Shown in pieces: positions 1-9,349 of a DNA stretch of 64,000 bases (within the stretch, counting starts at the first letter, position 1; every line of letters begins with the position of its first letter). A program made the position numbers and the translations under genes. This stretch comes from Mesorhizobium loti (GTDB taxonomy: Bacteria > Pseudomonadota > Alphaproteobacteria > Rhizobiales > Rhizobiaceae): contig CP050293.1 in NCBI GenBank assembly GCA_014189435.1, positions 3,167,001 through 3,231,000 on the forward strand. The letters run 5' to 3'. The notes under the pieces are model-generated. The model was not told where the DNA came from. It saw nothing but the letters and a program-made list of their open reading frames with translations, and made no database searches.

Positions 1-714
1 ATCGACCATATCGATACCAGCGACTTTTACGGTCCGCACGTCACCAACCGGCTGATCCGCGAGGCGCTGGCGCCCTACAAGGACGATCTCGTCATCGTCA
101 CCAAGATCGGCGCCCGCCGCGGCACGGATGGATCGTGGCTGCAGGCCTTTTCGCCCGAAGCGCTGACCCAGGCGGTGCACGACAATCTAAGCAATCTCGG
201 GCTCGAAGTGCTCGATCTGGTCAATTTGCGCATCATGTTCGATACCCATGGCCCAGCCGAAGGATCGATCGAAGCGCCGCTCACCGTGCTGGCCGGGCTT
301 CAACAACAGGGGCTGGTCAGGCACATCGGCCTGAGCAACGTGACGACGGCGCAGATCGCGCAAGGACGCGGGATCGCCGAGATCGTCTGCGTGCAGAACC
401 AGTACAATCTGGCGCATCGTGGCGACGATGCCCTGATCGACGATCTTGCCCGCGACGGCATCGCCTATGTGCCGTTCTTTCCGCTCGGCGGCTTCAATCC
501 ACTGCAATCCTCCACCCTGTCGGGAGTCGCAGCGCGACTCGGCGCCACACCCATGCAGGTCGCGCTCGCCTGGCTGCTGCGCCGCGCGCCCAATATCCTG
601 CTGATCCCCGGGACATCTTCGGTCGGGCATTTGCGGGAGAACCTCAGTGCGGCAGAACTGGAGCTCTCGGACGATGTGCTCGGGGAGTTGGATGGGGTGG
701 CAATGGCCGCTTGA
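1..714 (+). CDS. Aldo/keto reductase, 5' end missing
   Basis: The reading frame is open from the first base and stops at 712-714, so the gene enters from the left and its start is outside the window. The visible 237 residues begin within the barrel. The DTSDFYG segment near the start carries the family's catalytic Asp and Tyr, and VTKIG about 20 residues later carries the catalytic Lys. The end has the family's typical IPGTSSVGHLRENLSAAEL stretch, which binds the NADP phosphate. Such enzymes reduce aldehydes or ketones in the cytoplasm. The substrate cannot be told. This looks like the general oxidoreductase branch (YajO/PdxI-like), and the N-terminal strand of the barrel is absent only because of the window edge. 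Confidence 0.9.
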   Translation: MDHIDTSDFYGPHVTNRLIREALAPYKDDLVIVTKIGARRGTDGSWLQAFSPEALTQAVHDNLSNLGLEVLDLVNLRIMFDTHGPAEGSIEAPLTVLAGLQQQGLVRHIGLSNVTTAQIAQGRGIAEIVCVQNQYNLAHRGDDALIDDLARDGIAYVPFFPLGGFNPLQSSTLSGVAARLGATPMQVALAWLLRRAPNILLIPGTSSVGHLRENLSAAELELSDDVLGELDGVAMAA

Positions 715-749
715 GGGCGCGGCACGGGTTGCCTGTTAGGGTTCGGCTA

Positions 750-934
750 TCACCCCACCCGGCGCTACGCGCCGACCTCCCCATCAAGGGGAGGTAGAAG
801 GTCGCGGCAATGCGCCATTTCCCAGCGTGTTCCGCGAAGCCCAACAGCCGTTTGGAACGGTCCGAATGAAGGTGAAGTGCGGCGCCCTACCTCCCCTTGA
901 TGGGGAGGTCGGCGCGTAGCGCCGGGTGGGGTGA
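750..934. repeat. Long inverted repeat, family A
   Basis: Two 48-base arms, 750-797 and 887-934, are exact reverse complements of each other, separated by 89 bases. Each arm itself contains two short hairpins (GGCGC/GCGCC and CCTCCCC/GGGGAGG). The element fills the convergent gap between the aldo/keto reductase and the phosphodiesterase gene. It resembles mobile REP/RIME-like intergenic palindromes of rhizobia. The transcript could act as a bidirectional terminator. I saw no coding gene in this 234-base gap. Confidence 0.85.
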
Positions 935-948
935 CGGCGCCAGCGTTC

Positions 949-2007
949 CTAATTAATACTCGCCGTATTCGCCGGCTCAGCCGGCCGCGCCTCGTCGGCA
1001 TAAGGTACGCGAAAACCGTTCGCCGCCAGCCAGTCGATGGCCGCCTTTGGCTCGTCGGTCTGGATGATGGTGGCGCCACGGTCGGCCCAAAAACCCCAGC
1101 TTTCGCGCGGCAGGCTGGCCTGCACCGCCAGCTCGTCGCCGCGGCCGCCGGCGAGAAAGCCGCCCGGCTTGTTGACGATGGCGTAGGTGTCGGCCCAGAT
1201 GTGCCAGTTGCCCCGCACGGCAGCGGCCCGCATGCGCGTGCTGAACAGCGGTCCACCGGTCTCGGTCAGCGTCTCGGCGCCTGCCCGCCAGTTGATCAGT
1301 TCGATCGCGCGCGGTGAAAAGGCATGGTCGACCGTCTCGGCAAAACCGGCATCATGCACCGCGTCATCGGCGATGATGGGCATGAACTGGAAGCCGCCGC
1401 CGATGGCGGCCATGGCGGCCTTCACCGTGGAAATCCGCTGTGAATTCCACAGGTTCTCCTTGACGATGACCTGCTCGGCCATGCCGAGATCGCGGGCGAC
1501 CGCGATCATGCCTGGGAGATCGCCGACTTCGAGCTTGTTGTCGAGGTTGATGAGGATCCTGTCCCTGGTCGCCATCAGCATCTCGCGCAGTGTCGAGACC
1601 CTCTCGTTGGTGACGGCGCGGGTACCCTCGATCACCAGCCGACAGGTCCTCAGCTCGGCCACCGTATACTTGACCACCTCGCCTTTGCAGGTCGTGGTGC
1701 GGTCGAGCCAGCTGTCATGCATGACGACGAGCTCGCCGTCCTTGGAGCGCCTGATATCGACCTCGACGATCTCGGCACCCATGGCGATCGAGCCTTCGAC
1801 GGCGGCAATCGAATTTTCCGCGTAAAGCGTCTTGCCGGCCTGCATGCTGCCGGCGCGATGCGCGGCCACCATGACGTGGTCGCGCCACTGGTTGGCATGC
1901 TCGAAGCGGTCGAGGATCTGTCTGGCGCGGGTCTCGCCGGCCAAGGCTTGGCCAGAGGCGGCCGCCAGGATCGCGGAAAGCAGAAGGCTCAGCCAGATGG
2001 TCCGCAT
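949..2007 (-). CDS. Secreted glycerophosphodiester phosphodiesterase family protein
   Basis: The 352-residue protein begins with a clear signal peptide (MRTIWLSLLLSAILAAASG, probable cleavage after ALA at about 23), so it should act in the periplasm. The GDPD barrel signature follows: HR at 50-51, YAENS at 62-66, EVDIRRSKDGELVVMHD at 82-98 with metal ligands Glu82 and Asp84 and catalytic His97. Family members hydrolyse glycerophosphodiesters from phospholipids to glycerol 3-phosphate and an alcohol. The C-terminal QTDEPKAAIDWL is also typical. It stands alone between the family A repeat and an acyltransferase gene on the same strand. The specific diester is not predictable. Confidence 0.88.
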   Translation of the reverse strand: MRTIWLSLLLSAILAAASGQALAGETRARQILDRFEHANQWRDHVMVAAHRAGSMQAGKTLYAENSIAAVEGSIAMGAEIVEVDIRRSKDGELVVMHDSWLDRTTTCKGEVVKYTVAELRTCRLVIEGTRAVTNERVSTLREMLMATRDRILINLDNKLEVGDLPGMIAVARDLGMAEQVIVKENLWNSQRISTVKAAMAAIGGGFQFMPIIADDAVHDAGFAETVDHAFSPRAIELINWRAGAETLTETGGPLFSTRMRAAAVRGNWHIWADTYAIVNKPGGFLAGGRGDELAVQASLPRESWGFWADRGATIIQTDEPKAAIDWLAANGFRVPYADEARPAEPANTASIN

Positions 2008-2103
2008 CGAGAATCGCTCCTTGCCGGATCGAAATCGGGATAGGCGACGCCCGTGACAGGGAGGTGAACGAAGCCGGCTAGCGGAATACTCGCAGCAGGT
2101 GCA

Positions 2104-3312
2104 TCAGATGCGTTTCGAGAGGCGGCGGAACCACGCCATGGCCGGCATCTCGACAAAACGCCAGGTGATCCAGGAGGCGGCAATGGTGGCGGCGAGCATG
2201 ACGACGATCGCCACCGCTCCCGTCCAGCCGGCGCCAAAACCGGTGGCAGGGTGGCCGCGCAGCATGAAGTCGCCGATCAGGCCGAGACCGAGCTTGCGCT
2301 CGACGAGCCCGGCGACGTTGATCAGGCGTGCCTGGACGAAGATGTGGACCATGTAGATCGAGTAGGACAGCGCGCCGAGCGTCAACATGAACGGGGCTCT
2401 CAGCAAGGCGCTGATCCAGCCGCCCTCATGGGCGAACAGAAACAGCGCCAGCGCGAACACCAGGGGTGCCGCGATGCCGAAATCATTGCCGCCGGCCAGC
2501 GAAACGAAAAGCACGATGACGGCCACCATGACGATCTCGGCAAGGGTCCAGTCCATTCGTGGGCCGCTTCTGGCGAGGACCTGTCGCGCGCCTGCAATGG
2601 AATCATGCTGAAACCACGCCAGCAAGGCGCCGAGCGAGAAGCCGTACAGGCAGCGGATGAAGCCGAAATCGAAGGACACATCCATATGATGGGTCGAGAA
2701 GCCGAGCAGGAACAGCGGCGCGGTGACGGCGGCGGCGACGAACCATATCCAGGCGCGCGCGCCGGCGACGAAGACCACGCCGGCAAACAAGAGATAGGCG
2801 AAGAACTCGGCCGAAATGCTCCAGCTTGGCGCATTCCAGGTCAATTGATCCTCGAAGCCGATACCCTGCAGCAGGAAAAGATTGGCAAGCAGGCTCCTAA
2901 GGTCGAAGCCGCCGGTGAAGGGAGCAGCCCCGGTTCCATGCAGTTGCGGCAACATCAGCCGCAGCAGCTCGAAGCCGGCAAAGGCGGCGAGCATGAGCAG
3001 GTGCAGCGGGTAGATGCGGCCGAAACGGACCAGGGCGAAGCGCGCGACCTGTTCCGGCTGATTGAGCCGATCACCGTAGCTGCTGGCAATGACGAAACCG
3101 GACAGAACGAAGAAGAAATCGACGAAGAGGTAGGACGAACCGATGAAGGCGCTTTGCGAAACCGTCGAACCGGTCGGGAAGTGAAACAGCGCCACCAGGA
3201 GCGCGCAGATGCCACGCCACGAATCGAGGACCAGGAAGCGTTCCCCCGCGATCGTACCGGTGTGGGTCGACGCCGCGGCACGGGTGGGATTGAGAAACGC
3301 CGTCTGCGTCAT
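2104..3312 (-). CDS. Acyltransferase 3 family membrane protein (OafA/YrhL type)
   Basis: A polytopic inner-membrane protein of 402 residues with about ten hydrophobic segments. The N-terminal FLVLDSWRGICALLVALFHF is the hallmark of acyltransferase-3 proteins, where the RG and the following His of the first helices are essential. Family members O-acylate surface polysaccharides, Nod factors or lipids. I place the start at the ATG at 3312 (MTQTAFLNP) rather than the open frame's earlier ATG at 3480, because the longer version would overlap the divergent agmatinase gene and adds residues unlike the family. The substrate is unknown. The exopolysaccharide genes lie 15 kb away. Confidence 0.85.
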   Translation of the reverse strand: MTQTAFLNPTRAAASTHTGTIAGERFLVLDSWRGICALLVALFHFPTGSTVSQSAFIGSSYLFVDFFFVLSGFVIASSYGDRLNQPEQVARFALVRFGRIYPLHLLMLAAFAGFELLRLMLPQLHGTGAAPFTGGFDLRSLLANLFLLQGIGFEDQLTWNAPSWSISAEFFAYLLFAGVVFVAGARAWIWFVAAAVTAPLFLLGFSTHHMDVSFDFGFIRCLYGFSLGALLAWFQHDSIAGARQVLARSGPRMDWTLAEIVMVAVIVLFVSLAGGNDFGIAAPLVFALALFLFAHEGGWISALLRAPFMLTLGALSYSIYMVHIFVQARLINVAGLVERKLGLGLIGDFMLRGHPATGFGAGWTGAVAIVVMLAATIAASWITWRFVEMPAMAWFRRLSKRI

Positions 3313-3436
3313 GATGATACAAATCCTGTCTTGCCGTGGCACTCGCGCAGCGCCATGGCGTCTCGCCAAGCTGTGACTGGCATCTTCCGTGCCGGTTCTG
3401 TAGTTGTTGCACCCCGATGAAAAACGAGGATCCGTA

Positions 3437-4444
3437 ATGGCGAACAACAACATCGACAACGCCTTCACCGCCCGTTCCAAAACGGGCGCCGCGTTCGAGC
3501 CGACCTATTCCGGCGCGCTGTCGTTCATGCGGCGCAAATACACCAAGGACGTGAAGGGCGCGGATGCGGTGGTGTGGGGTATTCCCTTCGACGCCGCCGT
3601 CACCAACCGGCCAGGCGCTCGTTTCGGGCCGCAGGCGATTCGCCGCGCCTCGGCGATCCTCGACAACGACCCGCAATATCCGTTTTCGCGCGATCTGTTC
3701 GAGCATCTCGCGGTCGTCGACTATGGCGATTGCCTGCTCGACTCGGGCAACCACCAGAAGACGCCCGGCACGATCGAGCGCGAAGCGGCCAAGATCCTGA
3801 AGTCGGGCGCCTTCCTGCTGACGCTCGGCGGTGACCATTTCGTCACCTGGCCGCTCCTCAAGGCGCATGCCGCCATCCATGGTCCGCTCGCTTTGGTGCA
3901 GTTCGATGCCCACCAGGATACCTGGCCGGACGACGGCAAGCGCATCGACCACGGATCCTTCGTCGGCCGCGCCGTCAAGGAAGGCATCATCGATCCCGAC
4001 CGTTCGATCCAGATCGGCATCCGCACCCATGCGCCCGACACGTTCGGCATCAAGATCCTCTACGGCCATGAAATCGAGGAGATGCGGGCGTCTGATATCG
4101 CCTACGCCATCGTCGACCGCACCGGCGGCAAGAAGACCTATCTCACCTTCGACATCGACTGCCTCGACCCGGCCTATGCGCCGGGAACCGGCACGCCGGT
4201 CGCCGGCGGACCGTCCTCGGCAAAAATCCTGTCGACGCTGCGCCAGCTCAACCAGATCGATATTGTCGGCGCCGATGTCGTAGAGGTTGCGCCGGCCTAT
4301 GATCACGCCGATATAACGGCAATCGCCGGCTCGATGGTGGCCATGCAATATCTCGGCCTGCTGGCGGAGCGAAAGGCACGGCTTGAAGAGCTGAACAACG
4401 GCCATCACAACGGTGCCGCAGTGAATCACGGCAACGGCATATAG
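3437..4444 (+). CDS. speB: Agmatinase
   Basis: A 335-residue ureohydrolase that converts agmatine to putrescine and urea in the cytoplasm. All manganese ligands of the family are visible: His134 in GGDHF, the D-A-H-x-D motif at 157-161 (FDAHQD), and the D-I-D motif at 239-241 (FDIDCLDPAYAPG). The ATG at 3437 is chosen because AACGAGGA ends six bases before it; the upstream TTG/ATG codons have no such site. It is followed after 30 bases by argC and probably shares its transcript, linking arginine-derived polyamine formation with arginine synthesis. Distinguishing agmatinase from guanidinobutyrase by eye is not certain. Confidence 0.88.
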   Translation: MANNNIDNAFTARSKTGAAFEPTYSGALSFMRRKYTKDVKGADAVVWGIPFDAAVTNRPGARFGPQAIRRASAILDNDPQYPFSRDLFEHLAVVDYGDCLLDSGNHQKTPGTIEREAAKILKSGAFLLTLGGDHFVTWPLLKAHAAIHGPLALVQFDAHQDTWPDDGKRIDHGSFVGRAVKEGIIDPDRSIQIGIRTHAPDTFGIKILYGHEIEEMRASDIAYAIVDRTGGKKTYLTFDIDCLDPAYAPGTGTPVAGGPSSAKILSTLRQLNQIDIVGADVVEVAPAYDHADITAIAGSMVAMQYLGLLAERKARLEELNNGHHNGAAVNHGNGI

Positions 4445-4474
4445 TCCTAGAATATCAGGGAATTTGATCGATCC

Positions 4475-5401
4475 ATGAAACCGAAAATCTTCATCGACGG
4501 CGAACACGGCACCACCGGCCTGCAGATCCGCGCGTTGCTGGCTGAGCGCAATGATCTGGAGATCATTTCCATCCCGACTGAGCGTCGCAAGGAAACGGCT
4601 GCACGCGCCGAGTTCCTCAACGCCGCCGATGTCGCGATCCTGTGCCTGCCAGACGATGCGGCGAAGGAGAGTGTTTCGCTGATCGCCAACGACACAACCA
4701 AGGTCATCGACGCGTCGACGGCGCATCGCGTGGCGGAAGGCTGGGCGTATGGTTTCGCCGAGATGGACAAGACGCAGGCTAGGACGATCGCCTCGGCAAA
4801 ACGCGTAGCCAACCCCGGCTGCTGGCCGCAGGGACCGATCGCAACGCTGCGGCCGCTGGTCACATCAGGGTTGTTGCCTGCCGATTTCCCGATCACCGTC
4901 AACGGCATTTCGGGCTATTCGGGCGGCGGACGGCCGATGATCGAGGACTATGTCGCCAAGGGCGAGGACGCCTCGGAATTCCTGCCCTACGGCCTCACCT
5001 TGCAGCACAAGCACGTGCCGGAACTGAGGGCCTATGCAAGGCTGTCGCATGATCCGATCATGCAGCCGGCGGTCGGCAATTTCGCGCAAGGCATGATCAC
5101 CGTGGTGCCCTTGCAGCTTGGCGGCCTCGACCATGTGCCGACCGGTGCGGAACTGCATGCGGCGATTGCCGACCATTTCGCCGCCATCAAGGGTGGTGTG
5201 GTCGAGGTGGCGCCCTATGCGCATTCGGAGCGCATGCCGGAGATCGATCCGGAGATCTACAACGGCACCAACCGGATGAAGGTCTATGTCTTCGCCAACG
5301 ACAAACGGGCGCAGGCCCTGCTGCTGGCGGTCTATGACAATCTCGGCAAGGGTGCCTCGGGCGCCGCCGTGCAGAACATGGACCTGATGCTCGGCCTTTG
5401 A
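4475..5401 (+). CDS. argC: N-acetyl-gamma-glutamyl-phosphate reductase
   Basis: The 308-residue protein is the short (type 2) form of ArgC, which reduces N-acetylglutamyl phosphate to the semialdehyde in arginine biosynthesis. The Rossmann motif is near the N terminus (DGEHGTTGLQI, 8-18) and the active-site cysteine is Cys116 in NPGCWPQG. The motif GYSGGGRPMIEDY further on is the usual substrate loop. The gene lies 30 bases downstream of speB, and its TGA stop overlaps by one base the ATG of the following kinase gene, so the three are probably cotranscribed. Confidence 0.93.
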   Translation: MKPKIFIDGEHGTTGLQIRALLAERNDLEIISIPTERRKETAARAEFLNAADVAILCLPDDAAKESVSLIANDTTKVIDASTAHRVAEGWAYGFAEMDKTQARTIASAKRVANPGCWPQGPIATLRPLVTSGLLPADFPITVNGISGYSGGGRPMIEDYVAKGEDASEFLPYGLTLQHKHVPELRAYARLSHDPIMQPAVGNFAQGMITVVPLQLGGLDHVPTGAELHAAIADHFAAIKGGVVEVAPYAHSERMPEIDPEIYNGTNRMKVYVFANDKRAQALLLAVYDNLGKGASGAAVQNMDLMLGL

Positions 5402-6240
5402 TGGACACGCCAGCATTTCCGGCGCGCTGGAAAGTCAGCGCGGCCGAACTCATTGCCGAGACCTTTTCGAGCCGCATCTGGAAGGTTTTGCGCGAAGACG
5501 GCTCGCCGGCGATCGTCAAGGCACTCAAGCCTTTCGACGATGTCGCCGACGAGTTGCGCGGAGAGCATTATCTCGCCTGGCGGCGCGGCGAAGGCGCGGT
5601 GCGCCTGCTCGGCCGCGACGGCCACAGCATGCTGCTCGAATATGCGGGTGAAACCCTGCTGCAGCAGGTGCTCGACGAACAGGGCGACAACGCCGCTACT
5701 GAAATCGCGGCCGATGTGATGGCAAAGCTGTTTTCGCCTGGGAAAGACCCCTTCCCGCCCGAACTTCAGCCCTTGAGAGAACGGTTTTCAAGCCTGTTCA
5801 AGAAGGCCGCAACCGACCGCGATTCGGGCCATGACAGCCTCTATGTCGAGGCCGCCATCATTGCCGACCGGTTGCTGGCCAATCCGCACGATGTCAGGCC
5901 CCTGCATGGTGACCTGCATCACGAAAACATCCTGCACGGGCCGCGCGGCTGGCTGACTATCGATCCCAAGGGCGTTCTCGGCGACCCCGGCTTCGACGCC
6001 GCGAACATGCTCTACAACCCGCTCGACCGGGATGACCTTTGCCTTGATCAGGAGCGGATCGCACATATGGCCGAGATTTTTGCCAAAACGCTGGGCCAGA
6101 CACCGTCAGCGATCCTTGACCATGCCATCGCTTACGGATGCCTGTCGGCGTCCTGGCATCATGAGGACGACAACGCGATCGAGGAGAATCGCGAATTGTC
6201 GATCGCCGAGGCGGTCCGAGCGGTGCGGGCAAGCTTCTGA
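5401..6240 (+). CDS. Aminoglycoside/hydroxyurea phosphotransferase family kinase
   Basis: A 279-residue cytoplasmic small-molecule kinase of the APH(6)-like family (aminoglycoside/hydroxyurea antibiotic resistance kinases). The catalytic loop LHGDLHHENIL lies at 168-178, with the catalytic Asp171 and metal ligand Asn176. The metal-binding Asp is in IDPKGVLGDPGFDAAN about a dozen residues later. The start ATG overlaps the argC stop (TGATG), which supports translational coupling; a TTG one codon earlier is possible. Members phosphorylate streptomycin or hydroxyurea, but chromosomal copies in rhizobia have no proven substrate, so I do not call it a resistance gene. Confidence 0.8.
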   Translation: MDTPAFPARWKVSAAELIAETFSSRIWKVLREDGSPAIVKALKPFDDVADELRGEHYLAWRRGEGAVRLLGRDGHSMLLEYAGETLLQQVLDEQGDNAATEIAADVMAKLFSPGKDPFPPELQPLRERFSSLFKKAATDRDSGHDSLYVEAAIIADRLLANPHDVRPLHGDLHHENILHGPRGWLTIDPKGVLGDPGFDAANMLYNPLDRDDLCLDQERIAHMAEIFAKTLGQTPSAILDHAIAYGCLSASWHHEDDNAIEENRELSIAEAVRAVRASF

Positions 6241-6320
6241 TCGCACAGGCAACGGCGCGGTAACCGCTTGTTCACCACGATAGGCTACTGACTGGTCTCG
6301 GCTCCACTTCGGGATTTGTG

Positions 6321-6638
6321 ATGGTCAGCGCGATTTCGGGTTCCTCCCAGGCAACCCAGTATTCCTCGTCCAGTTCGTCGAGCAATGCAGCCCAGGAGGC
6401 CGCGCTCGAAAAGCAGATCCAGGACCTGGAAGACCAGGCCAAGGCGATCACGGATCAGGTCAAGGCCGCCCAGGTGCAGCAGGATATCGCCGTGGCCCAG
6501 GCCAAGCTTGATGCGCTCAAGGCCGCTGACAAGGCAGCCAAGGCCGATCAGGGTCAGTCCGCTCCATCCGCCGCGGCGTTGCGGCAGGCGGAATTCGACG
6601 GCGAGAAGACGACATCTTCAAACGAATTCTGGATGTGA
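6321..6638 (+). CDS. Small coiled-coil protein, possibly FlxA-like
   Basis: The 105-residue protein starts with a Ser/Gln-rich tract (SSSSSSS near 20) and continues with a charged, Ala/Lys/Gln-rich heptad region (about 30-75) predicted to form a coiled coil. There is no signal peptide or membrane segment. The arrangement resembles FlxA-like proteins but similarity by eye is weak. The ATG at 6321 is preferred; a GTG directly before it is in frame. The end is odd: the last codons, including the stop, are part of a 20-base tandem duplication (see repeat at 6623). No function can be given. Confidence 0.6.
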   Translation: MVSAISGSSQATQYSSSSSSSNAAQEAALEKQIQDLEDQAKAITDQVKAAQVQQDIAVAQAKLDALKAADKAAKADQGQSAPSAAALRQAEFDGEKTTSSNEFWM

Positions 6639-6659
6639 CCGGCGAATTCTGGATGTGAC
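6623..6659 (+). repeat. 20-base tandem duplication across a stop codon
   Basis: The 17-base unit CGAATTCTGGATGTGAC occurs at 6623-6639 and again at 6643-6659, a period of 20 bases. The first unit supplies the last residues and TGA stop of the coiled-coil gene; the second is untranslated. This looks like a recent slippage duplication in the short convergent gap before the heme A synthase gene. Confidence 0.9.
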
Positions 6660-6677
6660 TGGCCGATCAGCTCGGGA

Positions 6678-7769
6678 TCAGGTCCTGAGCGCGATATCGT
6701 GCGGCAAGGGATAGGCCCCCTTGGTGCCGCGCCAATGGGCTGATGCAAAGCCCAGCACGACCAGAGCAAACCCCTGATGGGTCAGCGCCATATGCAGCGG
6801 CACATGCATCAGCAGCGTGCCGATGCCGATCGAGGCCTGCACCAGCACCAGTAGAAACAGCAGCGTCGCGCGCCGCGCATGCGTTGAGCCTGGCAGCCGC
6901 CGGCGCGTGGCGATCATATGCCACAAGGCCACGACGAAAACCGTATAGGCGCCGAGCCGATGGACGAACTGCACCGTCTTCGGGCTCTCGAAGAAGTTGC
7001 GCCATGCCGGCTCGAGGATCAGCAGATCGCCCGGGATGATCTTGCCGTCCATCAACGGCCAGGTGTTGTAGCTCAGGCCGGCATCAAGCCCGGCGACCAG
7101 GCCGCCGAGATAGATCTGGACCAGCGCCAAAAACACGATGAAGCCGGCCAACCTCTGTGTCGACCGATCGGCTGCGGGCTCGGAATGCGGCGCCAGTCCT
7201 CGCGCCACGACCATGGTCGCGGTGAAGATCAGCGCGGCAAGCGTCAGATGCGTCGCCAGCCGATACTGGCTGACGGAGACCCGATCGACCAGTCCTGAGG
7301 CCACCATCCACCAGCCGATGGCGCCCTGCAGGCCGCCGAGCAGGAGAATGCCCAGGAGTTTCGGGCCCAGGCCGCGCTCGACGCGGCGCGTCGCCCAGAA
7401 AAACAGCAGCGGCAGAGCAAAGACCAGGCCGACACTGCGGGCCAGGATGCGGTGCGCCCATTCCCACCAGAAGATCGACTTGAACGCCTCGATGCTCATG
7501 CCCTTGTTGAGCTCGGCATATTGCGGGATCTGCTGGTAGAGCTGGAATTCCTCCTGCCACTCGGCGTCGTTGAGCGGCGGGATCACGCCGTGGATCGGCT
7601 TCCATTCAGTGATCGACAGGCCGGAATCGGTGAGCCTGGTGGCGCCGCCGACCAGCACCAGCGCAAACAGCACCAGAAGCACCACATAGAGCCAGCCGCG
7701 CAGCAGCGCCCTGTTGCGTAGGTCACGGTCGCGGGCGACGTATGGCGCGGCAGCTGGTATGGCAGCCAT
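6678..7769 (-). CDS. ctaA: Heme A synthase (COX15/CtaA)
   Basis: A 363-residue polytopic inner-membrane protein that oxidises heme O to heme A for aa3-type cytochrome oxidase. The first helix is followed by [16 protein letters not shown], a signature of alphaproteobacterial and mitochondrial COX15. Heme-ligand histidines sit in WEWAHRIL and later in FVHRLGAY and THQGFAL. I use the ATG at 7769 (MAAIPAAAP) because GGGACAAG precedes it; an in-frame start at 7811 would add 14 residues. It is transcribed toward the small coiled-coil gene and divergent from the DUF2842 gene. Confidence 0.93.
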   Translation of the reverse strand: MAAIPAAAPYVARDRDLRNRALLRGWLYVVLLVLFALVLVGGATRLTDSGLSITEWKPIHGVIPPLNDAEWQEEFQLYQQIPQYAELNKGMSIEAFKSIFWWEWAHRILARSVGLVFALPLLFFWATRRVERGLGPKLLGILLLGGLQGAIGWWMVASGLVDRVSVSQYRLATHLTLAALIFTATMVVARGLAPHSEPAADRSTQRLAGFIVFLALVQIYLGGLVAGLDAGLSYNTWPLMDGKIIPGDLLILEPAWRNFFESPKTVQFVHRLGAYTVFVVALWHMIATRRRLPGSTHARRATLLFLLVLVQASIGIGTLLMHVPLHMALTHQGFALVVLGFASAHWRGTKGAYPLPHDIALRT

Positions 7770-7967
7770 GATCTTGTCCCGGCAGGTTGGTTTGGCGGAT
7801 TGGTGGACCATCGCACCCGTGCTGGCAAGGCCATGCGGCGCGGCACGCCGTCGCGCCGCGCCTCACCGGTTGCACAGCTTCGCGCCAAGGCCTATGCGAG
7901 GCCAACGTCCTGAGCTTGCCGGGCGGCTTGTCCGAATTGCCCGGCATCCTCGACCAGGAGACCAACC

Positions 7968-8183
7968 ATGCCCCTGCGCCTGAAAAAGCTGATCGGAATG
8001 TTCCTGCTGGTGGCGCTGGTCATCATCTATGCGCTGGTCGCATCGATCTTCGCGGTCGCCCGGCTCTCAGAGTCCGGCCCGTGGGTGCATTTCCTGTTCT
8101 TCCTGCTCAGCGGCCTGCTCTGGGTGCTGCCGGCGATGGGCATCATCAAATGGCTGATGCTGGAGCCGAGGGCCAAGCGCTGA
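7968..8183 (+). CDS. DUF2842 family small membrane protein
   Basis: A 71-residue protein with two hydrophobic segments, about 9-30 (GMFLLVALVIIYALVASIFA) and 40-62 (FLFFLLSGLLWVLPAMGII), and a basic C terminus (EPRAKR). It matches in size and layout the DUF2842 family, which is confined to alphaproteobacteria and often found near ctaA. A ribosome-binding GGAG sits about ten bases before the ATG. The function is unknown; proximity to ctaA suggests, but does not show, a link to respiratory membrane assembly. Confidence 0.8.
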   Translation: MPLRLKKLIGMFLLVALVIIYALVASIFAVARLSESGPWVHFLFFLLSGLLWVLPAMGIIKWLMLEPRAKR

Positions 8184-8199
8184 GCTGAACCCACCACCG

Positions 8200-9258
8200 T
8201 CAGATGGTGACGACCATCTTGCCGGCGTTGGCGAGCGGCGTCGTCACACCCGACAGCATGGTGCGGATGTGGGCGAGGCTCTGGTAGCGGCCGTTGACTG
8301 AAATGCGCGGCAAGGCATGCAGGAAGCCGGCATGTTCGGCGCGCAGCACACCGTGGCGTGTCGTCACCGCGGAGGTGTAACCGGCGTCGCGGGCAAAGCC
8401 GACTTCGCGGCAGCCGACAGCGCTGGCATAGCCATAGGGGTAGGCGAAATGGCTAGGCTTTTCGCCCAGTTCGGCCTGCAAGATGCCGCGCACGGCGCCG
8501 ATCTCGTGCCGGGCATCGGCTTCGGAAAGCCGCTTCAGATTGCTGTGGTTGATCGTATGGGCGCCGATCGTCACCAGCGGATGCGCGGCGATGCGGCGGA
8601 TTTCGTCCCAGTTCATCAAGGTCCGCAGGCGCGGGCCGTCGGCGTCGACGCCATTCGAGCGAGCCAGATCGCGCAACACCCCCTGCAGGTCCTCCTCGCG
8701 GACTTCCGAGGTGAGATAGGCGTGCAGGCGTGCATTGGCCTGCAGTTTCTTCGCAGGTGTCGAGCAATCGATCGTCAGGGGACCATTCGGACGCGTCAGA
8801 GTGAGGCTATCACGCGCCTTGACGACATCCTCAACCACATCCCACCACAGGTCGGCCGTGCCGTTGATCAGCCCGGGCGCGACATAGATGGTGATTGGCG
8901 CGCCGTGCTTCTCCAGCACCGGCAGCGCCTCGGTCATGTTGTCGCGATAGGCGTCGTCGGCGGTGATGGTGGCAAACTCGCCGCCCTTGCCGCCTGCCTT
9001 GATGCGCTCAATCGCTTCGTCCATGGAAACAAAGGCATAACCGTGCGCCTTCATGTCGGCGATCATGGCGTCGAGGAAACCGGGGGCAATGTTGAGGTGC
9101 CGGTTGACGCTGTCGGGCCGTTCCGGCGTCGCGGTCACGCGGTGCAGCATCAGGATGGCGCCAATGCCGCCGATGAATGGTTTGGCCAGCGGTGCGAGAC
9201 CGGTATAGCGGGCGACGTTCAGCGCCAGTTTCCGGATTGCCTCCCCGCCGTCGATCAT
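8200..9258 (-). CDS. Polysaccharide deacetylase family protein
   Basis: A 352-residue NodB-homology protein of carbohydrate esterase family 4. The first motif is ITADDAYRDNM (about 98-108), where the family's TFDD is read as TADD and the second Asp is the catalytic base. The second motif HTINH (about 228-232) supplies the two metal-binding histidines. There is no convincing signal peptide. The ATG at 9258 has AAGGTG five bases upstream. Such enzymes remove N- or O-acetyl groups from glycans. The gene is divergent from the CelD-like acetyltransferase, so both may act on the same surface polysaccharide. Confidence 0.85.
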   Translation of the reverse strand: MIDGGEAIRKLALNVARYTGLAPLAKPFIGGIGAILMLHRVTATPERPDSVNRHLNIAPGFLDAMIADMKAHGYAFVSMDEAIERIKAGGKGGEFATITADDAYRDNMTEALPVLEKHGAPITIYVAPGLINGTADLWWDVVEDVVKARDSLTLTRPNGPLTIDCSTPAKKLQANARLHAYLTSEVREEDLQGVLRDLARSNGVDADGPRLRTLMNWDEIRRIAAHPLVTIGAHTINHSNLKRLSEADARHEIGAVRGILQAELGEKPSHFAYPYGYASAVGCREVGFARDAGYTSAVTTRHGVLRAEHAGFLHALPRISVNGRYQSLAHIRTMLSGVTTPLANAGKMVVTI

Positions 9259-9349
9259 TCATTCACCTTTTGCGCCTAGGCTGATCCAAGCACGGAATGC
9301 GCCTGCGCGAACCCCCAAATCGCGATCAATACGCCCTAAGGATTGAGGT

